Shown here in pieces: positions 57,052-64,000 of a stretch of DNA of 64,000 bases. Location: the NCBI GenBank assembly GCA_034638255.1, contig JAWPGT010000059.1, positions 1-64,000 on the forward strand, written 5' to 3'. The first letter of the stretch is position 1; each line of letters opens with the position of its first letter. The stretch comes from Coprinus comatus (lineage: Eukaryota; Basidiomycota; Agaricomycetes; Agaricales; Agaricaceae). Under the pieces are notes generated by a model. The model had not been told where the DNA came from. It ran no database searches and saw nothing but the letters and a program-made list of their open reading frames with translations. Position numbers and translations under genes: made by a program.

Positions 57052-59060
57052 TTAGACATGAATTAAAGACTTAATTTCCTTCAAAGTCTTCAAGGATGGT
57101 GTGAAAAAATAACCTCCACCTCGTGGTATGACAAAATCGGGAACATCCAACGGCTTCTGAGCGGGATCATTAGCAGTGAGGGGGTCGTGGCCGGTAAATT
57201 GCTTTGGAGTGCCTTTCGTAACTTGACCAATAAGGGGGTCGATTCTACATAACCAGAATCTTCAATGATTACTCATACTATAAAGGAAGTAAAATAGACA
57301 TACCCAGGTACATGAGATGGCTGGGGATCATTTCCAATGAAAGGGAATGTAGGATTATTTGACCAACCTATGGGAGGTCGGATTTAGTTCAAGTTTACTA
57401 TGAGATAAAGCAAGGTTTACAGAGACTTACTCATCTGAATGAACCTGAACGCAGTTTGAATGTTGGCTTGATAACAAGCAAAAAGTAATCCCCGATCATG
57501 CTGCGTCATTCCCTTGGTCTTCTCTTCTCGAGTTAATTCTGGACCGAAGGCAATACCACGCCTCATGATTCTGCGGTTATCCAAGGCATTCACGTTCACA
57601 CCCCGAATAGTATCTTCTCTTGGGTTCGTCCTACGAACATGTGCAGCCCAAGGACATTTGCTATTGGTCTGAAGCTCTCCGACGAACGAGAAATTATTGT
57701 TACTATGTTTAAACCAATACATCAGTTATCAAGCTATACGGAAAGCATAGCATATCACTTACCGTTGGGGGTCTTTAGCTAATGTTGGGTCATCGCGGAA
57801 TGGGGTAATGTCAATGGGTGCACCTATGTATTATATTTTTAGAAATGTTCTGCGGAATCACCATGAGGAAAAAGAGGCTTACCACTCTTCCATCGGCCAA
57901 CAAGCCTAGCACCAAGCAACTCGCTTCCTTCTTCTACAGAAAGTGGCTTTCCTGTTACGGGATTTGTCTTTAGAGCATTTTGCCTGAGGAAGTTGTTAAA
58001 CTCGGGGACACGTTGCAAGAGGTAACGGAAAACTAAAAAGCTCCCGTCCTCCGTCCAATCTTTGGGCGTTGGTCCTTGAGTTGGTACTGGTTCGGAGTCG
58101 TGGCCGGTGAGGATAAATTTAGCGTCAATAGGATTTGGCCCCGGAGGTACTTTATCGAATCCCGCAATGAGAGGGTTGGAGACTCCATCTTGGAATCCAA
58201 AGCTATATCGGATGTTATATGAGATGATGAGGTACATAATTATCAAAACTCTCACTGTTCATGACCATCTTCATCACCTGGGCGTACATCTCCCGAAACC
58301 TTGGTGACAATTTCAATCGACGATTTAGATTCGTGTCCATGTCCATGTCCTTGATTGCCATTTCCATGGCCCTCTCCATGTCCGTTTCCAGAGTGTCCCG
58401 GTGCGTTCCCTTTCCCTCGTTGTTTAGAATCCTCATCTCCATGATCATCAATACCAAAGACATTGAGAACTTGGTTAATTTTCTTGTTTACAGAATTATG
58501 GTTGTCACCCCCGAATAGAAGTACACCATCAATTTGTTCCAAGAATTCGGGTTCCCAGTCAGGTTTGTCACCCGACATCGGATCCTTCAAGTTGACTGCA
58601 TCTAGTAAAGCACCATTCTTGAAGATGCCTTGATCCTTAGTGAGAGATGTTCCAGCCATTACTTCATCTGTAATCCCAAGCTGTACAAACGATCGAGTTA
58701 ATCAATTTAGCGTGGCGTATGAGCGGGGATGAGCAACGTACAGCTGGAGTCCAGTATACGAGAATGAGATGTTTACGCCAACCAGTTTGATCAGCCCACC
58801 TCTATGTTCTTTTTTATGCTTTGAGATGGCGTCCCTGTCTTCGAGAACTTGTTTGACGGTCTTGATCATGGGAACAAATTTCTCCAGATTGAGGATAAAT
58901 TTCTTGCTATCGGTGATTCGGAAGAACACGAAAGTTTGGGTCTTCTTGGCGAATCCTCCAGCACTATGTGAATAGTCAATAAGTCGTGCAGGGAAAGAAG
59001 TAGCGAAACATCATACAGGATATCCCCTTGAATATTAGTTACATTCACAGGTGTTGCCAT
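57052..59060 (-). CDS. DyP-type haem peroxidase with Gly/His-rich insert
   Basis: Dye-decolorising peroxidase. Eight exons: 59017-59060, 58742-58963, 58256-58680, 57883-58202, 57763-57823, 57431-57702, 57304-57367, 57052-57244. Family marks: NIQGDIL at the start, distal GxxDG in FGFQDG, proximal haem His in AAHVRRTNPRED and the MRRGIAFG motif. No signal peptide is visible, so it may be intracellular. A Gly/His/Asn-rich linker (HSGNGHGEGHGNGNQGHGHGHE region, about 58320-58400) sits just before the GxxDG motif. The junction 58742/58680 is one base out of phase; a GGG run at 58675-58677 may be short by one, or the donor may lie a few bases downstream. Confidence 0.88.
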
Positions 59061-60450
59061 ATTTCTAGCTTAGTTATGAGATGTCGAATGATAGGGATAT
59101 AAAACCTACTTCAGCTTTTTATACCTTTCCAGTGGTTTCTGTTTTCTTTAGCAGCTTGTTGTGTATTGACTCCAACAGCCGGTCTGAACGGGCCCAATGT
59201 CTACTCCAAAATATCGTATGGAGCATATGACTACTGTATTACATGAAATCCTTTTGTCAAGTTGTTTCAAACGGCCAATTTGACCATAGACATAGCCCAA
59301 GAACATCGTGTGGTGTTTGTTACCACTGCCTATTATTAGAAAACAATGATAGAAAGCATCATATTTCCTTTGAGGACGCCCGGAATGAGTTATACGCCGA
59401 GCTGGGAGGGCGGACAAGTAAATTTAGCTTTTCCCATTGTGACCTCTTGACAGAAATATATGGGAATGGGGTTATTATGGGCGTTCGGATAGAATTAACG
59501 GAAAGAGTATGTTCGTACCTAAACCGTGATCTGTTTTGGAATGTTCGAATTTTGAAAAGAGAGGCATGCTGATAGCAAGAGCCCCTTAACCTCGGGATCA
59601 ATATGTTCAAGTAGAACAGACGACGACCTGAAAGTTGTATTTTCTAGGGATATGTGCAGCATTCTGAGATGTTAAACGTGTTTGATAGCCGATGAAACAA
59701 ACGATGAGAAAGGACACCTGGAGCATCGGTTGATGTTCCCCGGTGTAAGTATCTCTTCCTGTGCCGTTCGATATGTTCGGACATACGAACTTATTTCGTG
59801 GTGAGAGAAAACATCTGATATGAATCAGAACAGTTCAGAAACAATTTATGTATATAACATGGATACATATCTGGACGCACACACACCGCACACCTAAAAG
59901 AGCTATTTATCTCCACATCACTGACCAATGCATATTAGGCGGCTTCATCAATATAAGATTTTGCTGTGTGCCAGATAAACGCCAATGAAGGCACTTAGAG
60001 AGAGATACATATTAAACGACCTTGAAGGGGTTAGGTCAAGGTTACATTCATGTTGGCGTCTTTCGCGGTCACAAAGTTAGATCCGGCGCTTCCGCACTTG
60101 TCCAAAAATTGATGAAAAGTAATGGACGAGACCGATCTGAAGGCGCTGGCGAGGCGAAGTGGGAACTTGGCTATGAAATACACTGTATAACTATCACGTC
60201 GTTGTCGGTCATGAGCCACAATTCCAGCGTGACGGATGGCACAAAGCCTGAACTAGGCCGCAAGCTTGTCAGTAGCTAGTGAATAACTGAAGATTAAGTT
60301 GGTTATCGTTAATGGTGCAAGGGGGGTTACGTGTCTGTCACATTCGACACAGTCACCAAATGCGACCTGTATTTATACCTCAGGTGACGTCATTGTGTAG
60401 GAGATTGGGATACGGTACTGAAAGACATCCCCAACCGCCCGGTTCCAACG
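59061..60450. other. Intergenic, no gene seen
   Basis: 1.4 kb. The 109-codon ORF at 59243-59572 has no known motif and no clear homology to neighbours. Confidence 0.45.
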
Positions 60451-61746
60451 ATGACCAGTACACTTCCACCATTGGTACAAGCCTTCTCTGGAGCTATAGG
60501 CAGCACAGCAGCTAAATCGTTAATATATCCACTCGACTTAATTACAATACGTCTTCAATTGGAGGAACCAAGTAACCAACCCAGGCAGACTGGTATTTCT
60601 GGGGGTGTACAAATTCTTCAACACATTATAAAAAAGCATGGATTAAATGCTTTATATGATGGAATACTGACTGATGGGTTTGCTACGTTCCTTTCCAAGT
60701 AAGCATTGTTCCAAACTCCAAATACACGGAGATATTTGCTAATGAACGCTTTCCCTTCAGCTTCTTCTATTTCTATTTCTACTCATGGCTTCGTAGACTT
60801 TCAACTAAACGAGCTCTATTTAATAAAGCCTCCGAAGCAAGAAAACTTCGACAAATCAAATCATTACATAAACCGAAAATGCTAGAGGAACTCATACTCG
60901 GCTTTCTCGCCGGAGTTGCATCACGGGCTATTGCAGCACCTTTAAATATTATTACGCTTAGACTACAGACTGAGAGGAAAGTTGAAGAAGAAAGAAAGTC
61001 AACTGCATCAACATCAATGAGTGTTGCTTCTGTGGTCAAATTAATTTACAACGAACGAGGTCTTGTCGGATTTTGGCGAGGTAAGGCCCAACCAACTTTC
61101 AACAATATCCACTGATATTTGACTTCATGATCATTCCCAGGCTTTAAGACCGCGACAATTCTTTCTCTGAACCCATCAATTACACTAGCAATATTCCAGC
61201 TTTTCAGAAGAGCACTTACATTCCTCCACAACTTCTCTTCTCCAAGTTCTCCCCGACTTACTAAGACTCGAACTCCTGTGAATCCCTCACCTGGACAAGA
61301 TTTCATTGGTGGAGCAATCTCGAATTCTATCGGTAGGCCATTTCACTAGCACATGCGTATTTACTCTCGACCCACTATGATCATAGCCGTTGCATTATTA
61401 TACCCCCTAATACTCGCCAAAGTCCGCCTTCAATCATCCTCAGCACATCTTTGACGGATGCTTTCATCGATGCATACGAAGGCGGGAATTTCAAGTCTCA
61501 AAATAGAAAAGGACATCCTCAAACCGCGGGACATGACTTATATGCATCAAAACCGGGAATTCGAGGCTTATATCAAGGGCTTGAGATGCAAGTGATTAAA
61601 GGCTTCTTGACGCAAGGGGTTACATTTCTTGTTAAGGGAAGGTAAGTGGGCGTCTTACATCTTTCACCCTGAAGACTTCGTGACGCAGTGCGGATAGGGT
61701 CGAGCAGTTAATTGTCGCTGCATATTTACGAAGACTGAATCGTTAG
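60451..61746 (+). CDS. SLC25 carrier, peroxisomal adenine-nucleotide type
   Basis: Exons 60451-60698, 60761-61080, 61141-61332, 61388-61641, 61689-61746. It has three carrier repeats, each opened by a PxD/ExxTxRLQ-like signature: YPLDLITIRLQ, APLNIITLRLQ and YPLILAKVRLQ. The six-helix layout and the FGFLAGVASRAIAAPLN pattern resemble PMP47/Ant1-type carriers that move ATP into peroxisomes; this sub-assignment is inference. Exon 4 has a frame break between 61405 and 61450 (CTTTGACGG region) that must be bridged to reach LTDAFIDAYEGG, possibly another single-base error. Confidence 0.82.
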
Positions 61747-62259
61747 TACCCATTAGTTGTCACCTAGAATGTGATCGATCTATGCATAGTACATCTTTAT
61801 ACATTTCTGTTCTAACACAGTTTAGGGCAAAACACGAGGCGAACGTAAGATGTCAAGAAACATCATGATTTCTTATCTTATCGGGTTTAGTCTGAGAGCT
61901 CCGCGTTTGTTGTATTCACCAGTGCTTAGAGACAGCCCAGCTCTTAAGTGTTTTTCTGGCAAGCTGCCTAGGCTATCGGACCACGTAGACAACTTTCGAA
62001 AGGCGCTCAGCCTAGAAGCGATAACTATTACACAAAACCAACAGTAAGTACATACACGAAAATATAAATAAGATCAAGACCACGTAATGTCAATAGATTA
62101 TCTGCCATGTCCATTAAGATACGATGGGATCGAAGGATGTTGGCTGAAACTGCGCTCAGGGGCGCCTGAAGATGGAAATATGTCATCTTGCAAATCATTG
62201 TGTTTTGACAAAGGTGGATGTTGTTCGGGCGGAGGAATGAGATGGTCGGCTTGATGGCT
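61747..62259. other. Convergent 3' spacer
   Basis: About 500 bp without a recognisable feature. Confidence 0.45.
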
Positions 62260-63536
62260 TCAGGCGGTATCGTCAGTGTGTCTACGAGAGGACCTAAAAC
62301 GAGGAATGGCTAACCCAAAATAAACCTTGATAACCTCAGAGAGTGCTTCTTCTTTTTGCTTCCGCATATCCCACAATTCACTCTGGCACCGTTCCAGTTC
62401 TGCGGTCAGCTTATCATGCTTCTCCAACGCGTATTGATGCTTTGCCTTCATCAGTAGGTACATGACCATTGCTGGTGTCTTCCCGCAAACCAATCCTGTC
62501 TTCGGATCCAGTTGCTTGGCTAGATACTCTGGCAGTAGCTCGACGGGATCTTTATCGTCGTCGTCATCGTTGTGATACTGAGGTCGAGGGAGATCGAAGG
62601 CGAGAGGCGGGATTCCCTTGAACGGGCTAGGTGACCGCCGTTGTCGTCCGTTTGGTTGACCAGAACCATTCTGCTGGTCTTTTTCACGCTAAAGATATTC
62701 ATGAGCCTAGCAACGACTTTGGGGGAAGTGTGAAGGATGAACCTTGAATGTGCTGAAACTAGATTGTCCTACAGGAGTTGAAGAGGAAGCCTGTGTTGTC
62801 GTTGCTGCTGGAGCTGATCCAGATGATGCCGAAGGTTCTTCAACACCTCTCTTGCGTTTTCTATTTCCCCCACGGCCAGGAGCCGGTGGTTCGATGTTAT
62901 GCTGAAGCCTCATGTGTTTCGCGAGGGCGTCGGAACGGGTGAAGGATTTGTCACATTCTAGAGCCAGAGGTTTAAAAGGAACGCGTTGGTAAAAATAATT
63001 AAATCTTCTCTTTCGAAGAATCTAACACGTAAGAAGCTAACTTACCGGGCTTAGGGCATGTAAATGGTTTCTCGCCGGTATGCGACCGGATATGGGATAT
63101 CAGAGCGAACCTCGATGTCTGGGGTAAAGCACGACGTTGGCACGTTGCCCATTCACATGTATAGCTGGACTTATGGACGCCAATATGGTCTGCGTCATTA
63201 TTTTCATTCCATCAGCCGCAGTTATTGTTTTAATGATGAACGCTCACCATTATGAATATGATCAATTAATGTTGGTAGATGCGTGAACACAATTCCACAG
63301 TCATCCCATTCGCACGTAACACTATCCTCCGGTATTGCTTCTGGGTTCCCATCTGGTGGATTAGGCGTCCCTGTTCGCGAATTAGGCACAGAGCTGGCGT
63401 CCATTAGACTGTCACTGCTAGAACTGTCGTCATCCCTTATGGGCGAGTCGATCCTGGAGACTGCGGGCGGAGACAGTGCCCTGGGTTCAGCATTCCGTTG
63501 TCGTTGTGAGGAGGCTATATGGCCTGCCCGTGCCAT
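62260..63536 (-). CDS. IEC1-like C2H2 subunit of the INO80 chromatin remodeler
   Basis: 358 aa in four exons (63248-63536, 63046-63189, 62743-62957, 62260-62688), all phases agree. Fingers: CEWDDCGIVF...HIHNGDH, CEWATCQRRALPQTSRFALISHIRSH, and CPKPECDKSFTRSDALAKHMRLQH with the linker TGEKPF. This arrangement, with the C-terminal DPKTGLVCGKTPAMVMYLLM and a following coiled coil, is that of fungal IEC1, a YY1-like protein of the INO80 complex. The centre is Ser/Thr/Pro-rich and basic (NRKRKR). Nuclear. Confidence 0.85.
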
Positions 63537-64000
63537 TCTATGTTCAAGACGAATATGTCATGTGCGGACGCCTGCCAGATCGGACTATTGTGGTCTATTT
63601 GGCATTGGCTTCCGACAAGCGCAGATCATTGTTTCAAGCGCACGAGTCTAACTGTCTACTGCACTCTACACCCCTGGAAAAAAAGACTCAAATAGCCGCG
63701 AAATGCTGACCATAAGGGAATTACCACTCTCATTCTCCTAACGAGAAAATATTAATCTCACCCGTTGTACGCAATACATCCTCCATATTCATTCCTTTAA
63801 AGTATTTTGACTTCTCCTACTTCAAGCCTAGAAGTAGCGGCACGGGTGAGATAATAATATAGGATCCGGTTAATTTGTTATAAGATTGTGTAAAGGGGAT
63901 CTCTGCCGGCTAGATAACCTACACTAGTCATGCGAAAAGCGAAAGATGAGCCAATTAGTGGTTCTGCCCCGATCACTAAATACAAGACAGCCAGCATAGG
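63537..64000. other. Intergenic, no gene seen
   Basis: Upstream of the IEC1-like gene, so it should hold its promoter. The + strand ORFs here overlap the coding region and have no motif. Confidence 0.4.

Noticed and set aside
59243..59572. 109-codon ORF upstream of the carrier gene
   Set aside because: Cys/His residues do not form a known finger spacing; no other support.
1..64000. CRISPR arrays, rRNA genes or bacterial operons
   Set aside because: No regularly spaced repeats, no rRNA signature, and spliced eukaryotic genes throughout.

Overview
The window is fungal nuclear DNA from a basidiomycete, most probably a mushroom-forming agaricomycete. The evidence is genes cut by many short introns (about 45-70 bp, GT-AG, one probable GC-AG), small compact genes on both strands, and families typical of that class: DUF6535 membrane proteins, TKL-like kinases with an HGDLKP catalytic loop, expanded Mx-like dynamins, AIG1-like GTPases, a DyP peroxidase and a SigF-like NTF2 protein. 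No rRNA, CRISPR or bacterial-type features are present, and no convincing tRNA. Exon boundaries were derived by hand from splice sites and reading phase.

Layout. 1-7437: an almost complete Ty3/Gypsy chromovirus cut by the left window edge, with LTRs, gag, pol with a chromodomain, and an extra ORF after integrase. A 12-nt match between its primer-binding site and the predicted start of its own RNA points to Tf1/sushi-type self-priming. 8260-9283: C2H2 zinc-finger gene. 9284-17003: gene-poor, with one small secreted Kex2-site peptide at 14376. 17004-19098: cytochrome P450. 20-32 kb: a mosaic of two DUF6535 genes in opposite orientation and four kinase copies, one intact apart from a possible base error, one that may need a hybrid first exon, one decayed pseudokinase and one 5' fragment. 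32.5-36.9 kb: two AIG1-like GTPase genes, the second split just after its start codon by a 621-bp hAT-type MITE. 36.8-41.1 kb: mitochondrial methionyl-tRNA synthetase and cytosolic tyrosyl-tRNA synthetase in tandem. 41.4-48.0 kb: two tandem dynamin genes made by a duplication of about 3.8 kb that also copied the last exon of the TyrRS gene. 49-64 kb: mostly housekeeping genes: a kinase relic, C2H2 protein, SigF-like protein, a lysine-rich conserved protein, an F-box-like protein, a MYND protein, a DyP peroxidase, a peroxisomal-type SLC25 carrier and an IEC1-like INO80 subunit.

Two general points affect every entry. First, many otherwise conserved genes are broken by a single base in a mononucleotide run (retrotransposon pol, P450, MetRS, both dynamins, SigF-like protein and others). 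This looks more like homopolymer-length error in the assembly than a dozen independent pseudogenes. Second, the 20-48 kb block holds families that multiply and decay quickly next to stable housekeeping genes, which marks it as an accessory island.
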